Shown here in pieces: positions 1-11,316 of a DNA stretch of 64,000 nucleotides (position 1 is its first letter; the number at the start of each line of letters is the position of its first letter). The notes below the pieces were generated by a model, which had not been told where the DNA came from, did no database searches, and saw only the letters and a list, made by a program, of their open reading frames with translations. The translations under genes and the position numbers were made by a program. The stretch is from positions 1,550,001 through 1,614,000 of the forward strand of contig JAAVVG010000001.1 of assembly GCA_012976225.1 (NCBI GenBank). The letters are read 5' to 3'. This DNA is from Golubevia sp. BC0850. Taxonomy: Eukaryota; Basidiomycota; Exobasidiomycetes; Golubeviales; Golubeviaceae.

Positions 1-875
1 ATAGTAGGTCCCATCTCCACTTTCATCTCTCTACCTTCTTACGTTCTTCAGGAAAAGCTCTACTCCTCTCAACTCGAAATCACTACTTTGAAAAAGAAGC
101 TCTCTACAAGACCTTCACTGTCTGCAACGGAATTTCATCATCAAGAAGATCAAGAGAAAAGGAACCTTGCTCAATTGAAATTAATTACGAAACTTCAAAA
201 TCAAGTGAGAGAGTTGGAAATGGTTTGTGAAGCTCAGACTACGGAAGCTCCTCAGAAGATTAGGGAAGATGTGGAAAGAGAATGGAGTGACAAAGTTCAA
301 GGTTTGGAGCAAAGATTGCAGGAAAGAGAGGGGTTCTTGAAAGGATTGGATGAGGAGGTGAAAAGATTGAGAAGGGTGAGTCTTTTCTGAGAAAGGTGTG
401 TGATTTCCATTCGAATTAAGACTGACCTTGCTTTTGTTTTCCTCACCCCTGGACACCAAAGGCGAATCAACAATTGATCCGACTAGCCCATGCTCAAACT
501 TCTGATATGGTCAACTCTCTTCAAAAACCCAACTTCAATCAAAATGACGATCCAAATGCCAGCCAAGCCTTCTCTCGATCTGCTTTTTTTTCCTCACCTT
601 CTAAGTTTTCTACTGGAAGTAGACCTTCTTCTGTGATTGGAACTTCTAGATTCACTCAACTCAACTCTTCAAATACTAGAAACCCATCTCTACTGTCATT
701 CAACTCGCCAGTCAGAAATCCAACCTCCATCGCCAGTCCGAAATCTTCACCCAAAATTCCCAACACTTCGACTGCAAGTCCCGCCAATCCTAGTACCACT
801 ACTAGACCTTCAAGGTTCAGGCCGAGAAGATCTGTTTCTCAAGATGTTGGGATCTCGAGAAGAAATGGGATGTGA
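1..875 (+). CDS. C-terminal part of a coiled-coil protein (partial, two exons seen)
   Basis: Exons read at 52-375 and 462-875; the 5' part lies outside the window. The sequence before 52 ends in a pyrimidine-rich tract and CAG, so it is an intron. The first exon encodes a long charged, heptad-like helix (about 108 residues rich in Leu, Glu, Lys, Arg). The 86-nt intron (GTGAGT...AAAG) is phase 0. The second exon continues the helix for about 15 residues (ANQQLIRLAHAQ) and then becomes a Ser/Pro/Asn/Thr-rich tail with several S-P sites that ends basic (RPRRSVSQ). This layout, coiled coil plus a phosphorylatable basic tail, is like the tail of fungal kinesins or other microtubule proteins, but no motor or other diagnostic domain is in view, so no function is assigned. 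The reading frame is well supported; the identity is not. Confidence 0.75.
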
Positions 876-1588
876 GAGTCCACTTCATTTTTCTGTTTCA
901 CTCTGCTAAATCTTTTGCTTTCTTTCATTCATCTCAAACTATTGCGTACTTCACCTCACCCGCCAAATAAATGCGGACACCCTCGCCTCCGTCTTTTTGA
1001 AGAGCTGTCTAAATGTTTGGCCCCAAAAGTTCGACGAAACATTGCTTACTCTGATGTTTCGATGGAGGCAAACTTTGACTACTGACTTCTGGCCAACGAT
1101 CCTCTATGGAAGTCACATATGTTGTTTGCAGGACGATGAGATGATCCAATGAGGGAAGCCCTTTTTAGAAGAGAGGAATGGGTGCAATCTCTCAGCTTCG
1201 GAGCTCCATTTTCATTGGGTTCGCTGGGATCTCGTGTGTTTTCTCTCGAAGGCATCATCGCGCCGTCATAGATTTGCCCTCCCCCTCAAAATAGGGGTTC
1301 TTTCTTCAAGAGGTTCAATCTCCTCCTCAAGACAGGACCTTTCTGGTTCAGCCTTCAGTTCAAAATTCAGCTTTCAAAGGAACTCTCGGAGGAATTGGAT
1401 CAAATTTGTCTCCATAACACAATTGAGAATGGAGGAGAAAAGTCTCTCCATTCAAAGGAGTTTGCTTCTTTCCTCCCTCTCCCCCATTTTTTTCGAAAGG
1501 TACTTAAACAGCAGAGAAATGACTCCCTTCTAAAATCCCCACATTTCTCCCTCTTCTTCTCCTTTTCCATCCCTAACCCACCTTCGTC
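876..1588 (+). promoter_or_regulatory. Upstream region of the beta-glucosidase gene
   Basis: This 713-base gap lies between the stop of the coiled-coil gene and the ATG of the beta-glucosidase. It carries the 3' end of the first gene and the promoter of the second. The last 45 bases are strongly pyrimidine-rich, as in many fungal leaders. I see no clear TATA box and no ORF with coding character; the short plus-strand frames at 1234-1619 have no recognisable content. Confidence 0.4.
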
Positions 1589-4500
1589 ATGGGTTTCAAA
1601 CTCTCCCTCCTTCAAGTAACTGCTTTGATTGGTACCATTCTGTTCGCATCTCAAGCTGTAGCCGCACCTTTTGACGATGTCGTCTCCCAACCTTTCCTCC
1701 CAAGAGAAAATGACGCCTTCAATTACACCCATACCTTGACAACAGGAGGAACCTGGACTTCTGGTTTTGCCAAGGCTAAAGCTCTGGTTGATCAAATGAC
1801 TATGGAAGAGAAGGTCAACGTCACTACAGGTTACACTGGGAAATGCGTAGGCTTTTCAGGCGAGGTGAGTGAAACCAGGGGCTGTGACTTTCTCTCTTTC
1901 TCCTCCTTCCAACATCGGAACTGACCTTCCTTTTTTGTTCAACCTCTTTCAGGTTCCAAGACTTGGGCTTCGTGGAATCTGTCTTCAAGACGGACCTTTG
2001 GGAGTGCGTCCAGCTAGACGTGTTTCTCAATTTCCAGCCGGAGTCACCATCGCTGCCACTTTTGATAGAGATCTTATCGCCAAGAGAGCTGATGCTATTG
2101 CCGAAGAATTCAAAGACAAAGGAGTCAACATCTGGCTGGGGCCTGTCACAGGTGGTCCGCTAGGTCGCTCCCCAAGAGGTGGGAGAAATTGGGAAGGTGA
2201 GTAAAAGCATTTCGCGTCCCTTTGCGCTCTGTAAATTTGACAACCTCTCTCTTCACTTTTGTTTTTGGTCTCTGCAGGATTCGGAAGTGACGAGTACCTT
2301 CACGGAGAAGCTTCTTACATCTCAGTCAAGCACGCTCAACAGAAGGGTGTCTTAACTTGTGCTAAGCATTACATCGCCTACGAGCAGGTGAATTACGGAA
2401 GTAGAGTACGGATGAACATGGACAAGAACAAACCAAAGCTTACCTCTACTTTATGTTCCAATCTGACTCTCAGGAAACCTTCCGCAATCCGTACAACTTG
2501 AGTGAGCCTTATCAAATCTTTCCGGTACGAGAGCAAACTCCAATCTCTTCAAACGTCGACGATAAGACTCTTCATGAGATCTATTTGCGACCATTTTCAG
2601 AAGCCATACGTGCTGGAACTGGTACTATTATGTGCTCTTACAATACGGTCAACGGAACTACTGCCTGTGGAGACGATCATACCTTGAACAAGATTCTGAA
2701 GACCGAATTGAAGTTCGAAGGGGCCGTCATCAGCGAGTGAGTCAAGGTCGAGTATAAGTTTCAATGTCCCAAGTCTGACCTTTCTCTCTTGTTCTTGCAC
2801 ATCCGTCCTACAGCTGGGGAGTGAGTCACTCGCCAATCGTTGGCAGAAAGCGTCGACATTCTCTCTGACCTCTTACTTTCCCCGCTCTCCATCTCATTCT
2901 TTCCAACAGGGTACTTGTGCGTATCGGGCTCGACAATCTCCCGCTCACTTCACATAACACTGACCGTTTCTTTCCTTTCCTGATTCAACAGGGGATACCA
3001 TCGACGATGCCAACGGAGGTCTCGACATCAGTATGGTGAGACAAAAAATCTTCAAATCGAAACGTCTGTCTCTCTTCATATCTCATTGAGTTATCTCTAT
3101 CTTTTTTTTTCTTTTTTTGAATTCAAGCCCGGAACAGGTTCCCTGGGAAGATTTGGAAACTTCTTTGGTAAGTTTCGATCCAAGCTTTGTTTTCGATACG
3201 ACGCTCAAGAACCAAAAGAAGACTCATCTCTTCTCTTCATCTTTTTCCTATCCAACAGGAGATGAGCTTGTACAGGCCATGCAGAACGGCAGTGTCTCTG
3301 AGACAAGACTCAACGGTGAGTGGAAGATCGAGCGAGGGTAACGCAACGTGGTTCTCCTGGCTGATTCTCCTTTCTCTCTCTCTCTTCTCTCAGACATGGT
3401 CATGAGACTTCTGACGCCAACACTACAATATCAAGATCTCGAAACTTTCCCTCAACCTCAATTTGACGTCAGAGATCTGTGAGTGTCACTGTCTCCACTC
3501 TTCTCAGAGCGCTCTCCCCCCATTCACTGAGTCACCCTCCGACTGCCTACATTTCCTCTCAGTACCCTCCCAACCAACAACGTCAGAAGAGACCATCACA
3601 CAGTGATTAAGAAGATCGGAGAAGACTCCATCACTCTGCTCAAGAACTCTGGAGCTTTACCTCTCAAGGCCAAGGAGGACATTCAATCTAGTCAGTTTCT
3701 TGTCAGCGGTCTCGCTTTTGAATCAGCCAACGACTGACCCTCCCCTCACCTTTTTCTTCCCCCTCTCTCTCCCTTACCCCTTTTTTGCTATCCGCTTCTC
3801 AGTTGCTATTATCGGAGAAGACGCGGGAGACAAGCTCAAAGGTTGGACGTCTTGTGGTGGATCTGGTCGTTGCAGCCAGATGGATTTCAACGGAACTCTG
3901 ACCAGGTGAGTGGATAGTAAGAAGATGAACAAATACCAGCTCCTGATGCCGTTCTCATGTTCTTTCTCCCTCTCCCTCTTCCCCCCTCTCACTCTCTCTT
4001 GTCCTTTCCATCTCTTCTCTAAATCTATCTTCTCACTTCTGTTCTTCTGTCATCTCACAGCGGAGGAGGTTCAGGGTGAGACCTTCGTCTTTGATCATCG
4101 GAAGAAAATGTCGACATTTCATCCCGCTGACTTATCTTCTCTTCTCCCCTTTTTATCTCCCGAAAACAGCTGGGCTTTTCCTCCATACATCATTACTCCA
4201 GCTGCAGCCATTCAACAGTACGTTCGCTCAGGAGGTCCAGATATCAACCTCAACTTCGAAGTGTGGAACACTACCGGAGCGATCACGCAAGCTGCTGCCT
4301 CCGAGGTTGCCATCGTTTTCGTCAACGCCTACGCTCTGGAGAACCAAGATCGTCAGAATTTGACTCTGTTCGGTAACGGAGACAACTTGATCAAGGATGT
4401 AGCTGCGGTCAACAACAACACAATCGTTGTCATTCACGCTCCAGGTCCGGTTCTAGTCGAAGAATGGATCGAGCACGAGAACATCACTGCTGTTCTACTC

Positions 4501-5325
4501 GGCTACCTTCCAGGTCAAGAGGGTGGAAACTCTCTTCCTGGAGTTCTGTTCGGAGAGAGGAGTCCTTCCGGAAAGGTAAGCCCTCCTTTCTTCTACTTGC
4601 CCTAATCTCTTCACTTCTCTGACTTTTGTCTTCTCGCACTCCAATAGCTACCTTTCACCATGGGAAAGCAAGAGTCCGACTGGTCACCAAACGGAATCAT
4701 CTCTGACGCTGTACTAGAGCCTCAAGCTAACTTCGACGAAAAGCTCCTCGTTGACTACAAGTGGTTCGACGCTAAGAACATCACCCCTCGTTTCGAGTTC
4801 GGATTTGGTCTCTCTTACTCTACCTTCACTTTCGGAGACGCTTCCATCTCCAAAGCGTTCAAGACCGACAGCACTTCTATCCAGCCTACCGCAGAGAAGT
4901 TCGCTCAAGACGAATTCAAGGGCGAATCTCTTTACGACGAGGTTCTGGAAGTCAAGGTCGAAGTCACAAACTCTGGAGATGTCGATGCCGCTGAAGTTGC
5001 TCAACTTTACGTTCAGGTGAGTTTTGTTTTGTCGATGGTGAAAGTAGTTCTTCTCCCCAAGTCTAACCAGCTTTCCCTATCTCTCTTCTCACCCTTCCAG
5101 TTCCCTGAATCTGCAAACGAGCCACCTTCTCTTCTTCGTGGATTCGAGAAGCTTTGGCTCTCCGCAGGAGAATCGAAGACAGCCACCTTCACTCTTCGCC
5201 GTAAAGATGTCTCTGTCTGGAGCACTACCACTCAAAGGTGGCACATCCCTTCCGGAGAAATCACTTTCCAAGTCGGAACTTCAAGTAGAGACTTCAAGAG
5301 TTCCACCGAATGGTCAAAGGCTTGA
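1589..5325 (+). CDS. Secreted GH3 beta-glucosidase, 16 exons, 792 aa
   Basis: Exons: 1589-1864, 1953-2196, 2278-2387, 2474-2736, 2814-2820, 2910-2916, 2992-3035, 3128-3167, 3259-3315, 3394-3478, 3563-3690, 3803-3905, 4061-4075, 4170-4575, 4648-5016, 5101-5325 (2379 nt, in frame throughout). It should hydrolyse cellobiose and aryl-beta-glucosides outside the cell. Residues 1-25 are a signal peptide ending AVA-A. GH3 N-domain motifs follow: LQDGPLGVR, GRNWEGFG, CAKHYIAYEQE, and the nucleophile in AVISDWG (Asp298). The C-domain has KNSGALPL, SGGGSGWAFPPY and YALENQDRQNL (a candidate acid/base Glu), and the end is a fibronectin-III-like domain (FEFGFGLSYSTF onward). N-X-S/T sites are frequent. 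Length is normal for three-domain fungal enzymes. Exons 5 and 6 are 7 nt each and exon 13 is 15 nt. Alternative small exon borders are possible, but phases and motifs agree. Confidence 0.93.
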
Positions 5326-5839
5326 TTCACCATTGTACCATCCCTTGCCATTTCCTTTTCCCATTTCGCTTTTGACCAGTCACCTGCTCATGTCTACAGC
5401 CGCCTATCCTTTGGAACGCTTGAGCTTCGTAGAGCTTTTGATTTACGAAAAATCGTTTTGACAAGAATCTGTGCGATGTCTGTGTTTCTGAAAGTGAGAG
5501 AGGAGAGGAAAGTGATGTGGCGACACGATGAGTCTCAAAGCTCAAAATTGACCTCTGTTGCGTCCAAAGCCGTCGATTGAATTCAGGAATCCGAGAACCT
5601 CGGTCTTCTCCTAGTAGATCGAAGGTGGAAGCGTCGAAGATCTCAAGTCAAGCAAACAGAAAAAGAAAGGTAGAGTGCAGTTTATGAAACGAAATGGAAT
5701 GAGCATTGTTGCTGTTGGTGCAGATTCATCATAGAGGAGATTTGAAGCATGGTCGTGATGGAAAAAGGAGTCTCTCAAAGCCACACTTTCCAATTTCCTC
5801 TCCTTCCCCTCCTAAGTCTTAAAATTACCCTTCGTCGTC
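5326..5839. other. Convergent 3' region
   Basis: About 510 bases between the beta-glucosidase stop and the end of the decayed gene on the other strand. It should hold the two 3' untranslated ends. I see no RNA gene, repeat or coding frame here. Confidence 0.4.
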
Positions 5840-7539
5840 TCATCTCTCTAGACGAGCTTTAACCTTCTCGAAGTGTCTCCACATCTCCATCGACCTTTCA
5901 TTCGAAACACCAGGCTGTTGGCTCTTTGTTTTGATAGCTTCTTCCAAATCTTGAGTCAAAGTTGATCCAGAGTTTTCGGTTCCAACTTCCTCTTGAAGTT
6001 GCTTGAGCTCCTTAGGATCTTAAATTAATTCCAAAGCCAATTCGACTATAGAACCTTAAGGAAATCCGTCAGGGGAGTGCCGACAAGACTTGACCCAAGC
6101 TTGAAGATTGCTCTCTTTGATCGACAGAGCTTTCTCGAGGAGTCTTTGGACGATAAGCGGAACTCCCGTTCGACTTGAGGAGGAGGTAGAAGGAGTAAGT
6201 CGTGCTATCTTGACCAGTAGCGTCACCTTTGCTCCACTCTTCAAAGACAGAGGCTGGAAATTGTCCCTGATTTTGTGTTCTTTCCAATCTTCGCTTCCCC
6301 AGAGCTGAGAGATTTCTTCTATGTATCTGATCATTCTATTTGTCCATCTATTCAGAGGTCGAGGGGTTGTTCGCTTGGGCCTTTTCGTCTCACTTTCACT
6401 ATCGTTTTCTTCCTCTTCTTCACTAAGATCGCTGTCTGTGTCTTGTTCGCCATAAGATTTGAGTGTCTGGTTGTTACGAGAAGGAAGGTCTCCGGAACTA
6501 CCACTTGGGACTAAAGAAAAATTAAGGAAAGCAGGAAGAGCTGTCAGGCTCTTGCGAATCCAACGGTCCCATGATCTCGCAGATGCTCACCTCTAGCAAA
6601 TTTCCTATCTGTCAATATCTTTTGTACCTTTGATAAATCGGATAGAATGATCCATCGCGCGCTCCCAGGTCCAGATGGTCTTGCAAGTAAACGATTCCGA
6701 GTGACCTTGGTGATTTCGTCTCGAAAAAGTTTTGGAAACAGTCCATCGTTCTTGGTTTCAGATTCTGGAGTCAGCTCGAGAGCCAGAAGAATAATCTTCT
6801 TCATCGTCGTCCAAACCTTGTTCCCGCATCTCTTTTGAAATGACATTCAAAGAATTGGGTGCTCAGGAAGGACGTTCCGCCCAATGCTTTGGCGGCTTCG
6901 GTTCTCAATTTGAGAGCTCCAGCTATGCTTGCGGGGTCTTGGGAATTCCAGGCACTGCTGGGGGGAGAGCGGCTACTTTGAGAGGAATCAAGGCTGGGGA
7001 GAAATCAGGTTTGGGGTAAGGATGGAGGGTGGAGGATCCTGTCTTGACTTCCGATCCCTCTTGATGTCAGTCCCCATTTCAATCTCAACTTTACTCCAGT
7101 TGTTTCGCCTTGCATTTGTCGATCGAGTCTGCTTCCCGTCCTCTGTATCAGCTTCAGCGTATCACTCACCAGGATGTTCCTCCTCCTCCTTCACGGCCGT
7201 ATCCAGCTGCTGCGATCTTCTCACGAAGACAAAGTGTCCATCTTTGAGTCCAGAAATCTGAACAATATCATCTTCATGGAACAGAGTAGAAGAGTTGAGG
7301 GTTGGAATCGGTGAAGGTGAAGGTGAACAGAAGCATCTTCTGAGTTCAAGTGATGGAACCTCTTGATCTGGATCGAGTCTCGCTCCCTTACAAAAGGTTT
7401 TGAGTACTTTATTGATTGTGTGATATTGCTCAATTCCAGAAATATCTAGAGGCAAACTTGAAGGAAGACAATCATGAACAGCGACTTTGTGGCAAAAGTT
7501 CAATTTCATGGTAGAGGCAGATGAAGAAGAAGAACTCAT
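5840..7539 (-). pseudogene. Decayed multi-exon gene of unknown family
   Basis: Reading down the minus strand from ATG 7539, coding-like sequence runs to a stop at 5840 but in several frames. Two introns still look intact: 6994-7169 (GTGAGT...CCCCAG) and 6511-6590 (GTGAGC...TTTAG), the second joining its exons in frame. Shifts of frame occur near 6925-6942, 6828-6848, 6755-6775 and 6053-6060, and a TAA lies at 6020-6022. The pieces share one style: an N-terminal part with LKDGHFVFVRR, a middle with LRTEAAKALGGTSFLS, an acidic stretch (DLSEEEEENDSESE) followed by basic TKRPKRTT, and a helical C-terminus ending WRHFEKVKARLER. I do not recognise the family. A nuclear or DNA/chromatin role is only a guess from the acidic-basic linker. 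Assembly indels are the main alternative, but neighbouring genes, including the 9.4-kb TEL1, are clean. Confidence 0.6.
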
Positions 7540-7940
7540 ACTTCTCTGAGTTCTCTTTTGTTGATGAATCAATGTTTAATTGGAAGGAACTTCGGAACTG
7601 CGTTTGAACGCGTTTGAATCAGTTATAGAAGGAGAGGGAAAGGTAGAAGTAGAAGGAAGAAGGAGAGAAGCAAATCTCCAATTGTTGAACGTAGTCACAC
7701 TTTATATCGACCCCTTGTTGATACTTACCCCTTTCTGCCTGTTGCCTGCTGTGAGTGAGATGAGTTGTCAAAAGAAAGAGAGCGTGGCTCTAAGACTCAG
7801 AATCTCTCCTTCTTCTTCCACCCAACAATCGCAGTTCGTCTCTCTCTCAGCCCTCAAAACACCAGCGAAGAAGATCGCTTTGATTTTTCAACAACGAAAA
7901 AGAAACTAAAATTACAATCATTTACACCTCTGAGAAATTC
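7540..7940. other. Gap between decayed gene and PNPOx-FNR gene
   Basis: About 400 bases containing the upstream end of the decayed gene and the 3' flank of the PNPOx-FNR gene, both on the minus strand. A plus-strand frame at 7580-7909 has no recognisable features and is probably chance. Confidence 0.35.
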
Positions 7941-10365
7941 TTAGAACGCAAAGCTTTCGTGATTAAACTTTCTTATTCCAACGTTTTCCAAAGCTTCTCT
8001 AGCTACCTTCTCAAAAGCAGGAGTCCCACAAAGATAAATTTCTCTGTCTTGAATTGGAATGGGAAGAGAGAAAGTGGGATGAACAGGTTTGGAATCTGAA
8101 GAAAAAGAGTCGATTCCAAGACGTTTGTCTTTATGAATGTTGACCTCGAAGTTTGAGACTGGAAAAGCTTCTTCATCTGAACGAGTCAGGATGTGAACTT
8201 TGACTCCACTTGGAGCGTTCCCTTGGGACAAAACAGCCGCTTGAATCAAGCTCTGAAGATTCCTAGCCTCTCCTTCTCTACAAGCTAGAATTGCGATGAC
8301 GTCCAAAGGTTGTTGATCTTGAACCGCTCTAGAGCTCAATTGACGAAGATGAGCAAGGAGAGGAGTGATCCCGATTCCACTAGTCAGATAGAGCAGCTTA
8401 GTTGGATTGGAGGGGAGTAGCATGTCACCAGTTATTCCTAAGAGTGGAAGCACTAAAGGATCTTCTGGCAGAGTGTAGGTCTCGAAGGGAGCGTCTTGAA
8501 GATTCTTGGATTGAAGCTCTTGAAGTCTTTGACCTTGCCAGAAGAGGTTTGGAGTGACAGCACCTCCGGGAACTCTTCTCAAAGTCAATTGGAATTCGAA
8601 TTCGTCTCCGATTGAACGAGAAGATGAGATAGTCCAAGAACGAACTCCATCGTCGTTAAGTTCTTTCTCTTGACCCTTGGCCACTGCGCGAGAGAAAATT
8701 TGAAGAAAGTATCAAATCTTGAACGTCACACTGACTGTCAGAAATTTTTGTAAGTACTCACTATGACGATAAGAAGTGACACGGAAGTCTAGCGAGGAAG
8801 ACCCATCAAGGATGATGTGTTGGCCAGCCTCACTCTTCAATTTCTCTCCATCTGGAAGTTGAAGTGGTGTTCTGAAAGTAAAGACTCCCAATTCTGTTCC
8901 TAAAAACTCAACTCTAACCAAGGTGGCGGAAGCCTTTGGAGAAGAAGCTAGAATCGCTTCTCTGCTTCCATCTCCTAGCTTTTCTTGAATGAGGTTCTTG
9001 ATTCTTGGATTGTAAGGACTCCATCCTACCAACTTCTTCTTCTCTTCTGCCTTGAGGATTACTTTCTTTGCATCTTCTTCTTCTCCTCCAGAGATAACCA
9101 AGGGAATGTGGTCGACCAAAGAAAAACCAGTTATCCAAACTAGAAGACAAGAATTGATACCTCTGAAGTAATTTTCGACCTCCTCTCCAACTATTACCTT
9201 AGCATCTCCTGTCAGATGAAGAACAGAAGTTGAAGTTCCTTCATCGGCTGAAAATCCAAAAGATGAAATGGCAAGACCAGCGACTTGGTCCTTCTCTCCA
9301 GCTACGTTTCCAAAGCTCATCATTAGACGATTTCCAGAGTAGTCTGGTAGAACTAGACAAGTTCTACCCTTTGATTCATCAAAGAAGGTTCTTACGAAAC
9401 CAGGTGACCCTCCACGATGATTGCAGGCAACTCTATCGACATCTTTGGTCCCATCCCAATACTCTTCTTCACTGGCAGTGTGACGGGTCCCAAGATAGAC
9501 GAAGTCACTTGACTCGATGAGATCGAGAACGTTCTTTGGAAGAGAGGTACCTTGAGGCATGTGAAGGTCTGAAGACACTAGTTGAGGAGTCTTTCCAGAT
9601 TTGGATGGAACGAAACGACGAGTGTTAATGTCTGACGAAGGAAGATTTGACGCATGCATTCAGCTTTTGTTCAAATTGATTCTAATGCTTTTGAAACTAC
9701 TCACACTTAGGACAGTTTCCTAAAGCAAGAAGGAATTTGGAAAAGCCGGAAGGGTCAGCTCTTTAATGGTGAGTTAAATCCGAAGCTGTTCTCTTCCAAA
9801 ACCCACCAAAAGAATGAAAGACCTCGACATCGAATTCCATCTCCCCATCTTCGTCAAATCCATGTCTAATAATCTGGCCTTCAAACTTGTTTCTTCTTCT
9901 GTTTTCGAACTCGACTCCCACGCTTCCAACCAAGACTTCCTCTTGGATTTGATTGGACTTGACAGTTTCTAGAGCTTCTTTCAAAGGTAAGCCTTCGTAA
10001 GAGCTTGTCTTGATTCTGAGAATGTCTTCTCCTTGTCCACCTCTTCCGAAACGACAGAAACCTCTTTGACCTTCATTTCCGGTTAGGACTGAGACCCATG
10101 GTCTTCTTTCGTTGTCTAGAGAAGTCAGTGGAAGGATGTTCAAAGAAGGAAAGAAAGGTGGGTCGGTTGCTCCCAATCCAGCTGTAAGAGTAGAGAAACA
10201 GAAACGATTGAGTGCCTTGTTAACTTGATTCATGCTGCAATTTCATTAAGGTGGCTTACCCGCATATCCTTCAAAAACCCCGAAGGCAGCGTCCTCGAAG
10301 CCACGCTGTTGTTGAGCTAAGAGTTCTCCTGCATGCCATCGACGATTTGGAATTCTTGAAGGCAT
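7941..10365 (-). CDS. PNPOx-like FMN domain fused to ferredoxin-NAD(P) reductase domain, 702 aa
   Basis: Exons on the minus strand: 10365-10260, 10181-9807, 9719-9705, 9631-8762, 8683-7941 (2109 nt, in frame). Start chosen at MPSRIPNRRWH, the usual beginning of this family. Residues about 1-300 match the pyridoxamine-phosphate-oxidase-like FMN-binding split barrel: ERRPWVSVL, FGNCPKYIN, ACNHRGGSPGFVR. Residues about 330-702 match a FAD/NAD(P) reductase: SGIGITPLLAHL is the nucleotide-binding loop and YLCGTPAF the late CGPxxF-like motif. Many relatives end with a 2Fe-2S ferredoxin domain; this one stops at ESFAF and has none. The likely role is a soluble flavin oxidoreductase passing electrons from NAD(P)H to FMN or an outside acceptor; the substrate is unknown. 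The third exon is 15 nt and codes the GNCPK core plus the first base of the Tyr. Confidence 0.88.
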
Positions 10366-11316
10366 CTTTGTTAGGAATGATGTTATGGGTCGAGACTCGA
10401 GAGAGAAAGGAGAGCGTCCGCGATTTTCAGCGTGCCCTCGACGGAGATTCAAAGTTTGACGCAATCTGCTAGGGCGAAAATTGAGCCGTTATTTGAAAGG
10501 CGGTCTTCTTCATGAAGACCCTCTTGATCTGTATAGAAGTTAACTTCCCACTCAAGATAGAAGCTTCAAATCTAAAAGGAAATCATTCCATCCAAATCAA
10601 TCATTTCATTCCTCAAGACCAAGAAGCGAGTCAATTGGAGTGAGAGTCGTATTTCTAACTATCTCTTCTTCCTCAGATCTCCACTTCAATTCCTCCAAGC
10701 TTCCTCATCCAATCCTATCCAACCCTCAATCCACATTCAAATCCTTCTATTGGGTTTGGCTAAGCTATATCTCAATACTCTTCCAATTCCCACGTCTTTC
10801 CAATCGTTGAGCTCTAAGTTGTGGAGCTGAGTGGGTCAAGTGAGGGTGTGACACTGACAGCAGCTCAAAGCTTAATCTGATTTGCTCTTCCAAGGTGAGT
10901 AATCAGATAGCCCTTCTAGAGTCCCACATAGAGTTTAAGTCAAGGTCGAGAGAAGAAGGAATGAATGAACAGATGATTGGGAAAGGAAGAGAACGAGAGA
11001 AGAGAATCTAGCAGCAATGGAAGCAAGGTCTGCTTGCACCCTTCCACCTCGCCTTCTACTTCTCATCGCTTATGTTGGGATGGATCAGAACCATAATAGC
11101 TTTCAAATCTGATTCTATCCAGAGCCAAAAGACAAAATGAGAGAGTTTCCATCTCTTCCGTCTAGCGAAATCTTTGCTTTCCGATCACTTTTCAGTGGCA
11201 TTCTATTTTTTCTCCGCCCGAACCTCTTGCTCAGATTTTAGCTCACCTTTCCCCGACTTCCACGTCTCCCTCTTCAATGTTTTCCCTCTCGAAGAAAACC
11301 TTCAACTTTCAATCCT
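10366..11316. promoter_or_regulatory. Divergent intergenic region between PNPOx-FNR and RXT3
   Basis: About 950 bases separate the two start codons. It must carry both promoters and leaders. Near 10867-10895 there is AG/GTGAGT-type sequence, so a 5'-UTR intron of the RXT3 gene is possible but unproven. No RNA gene or ORF of interest was seen. Confidence 0.45.

Noticed and set aside
1234-1619. Small plus-strand frames before the beta-glucosidase
   Set aside because: Low-complexity, overlapping each other, and located in the expected promoter and leader.
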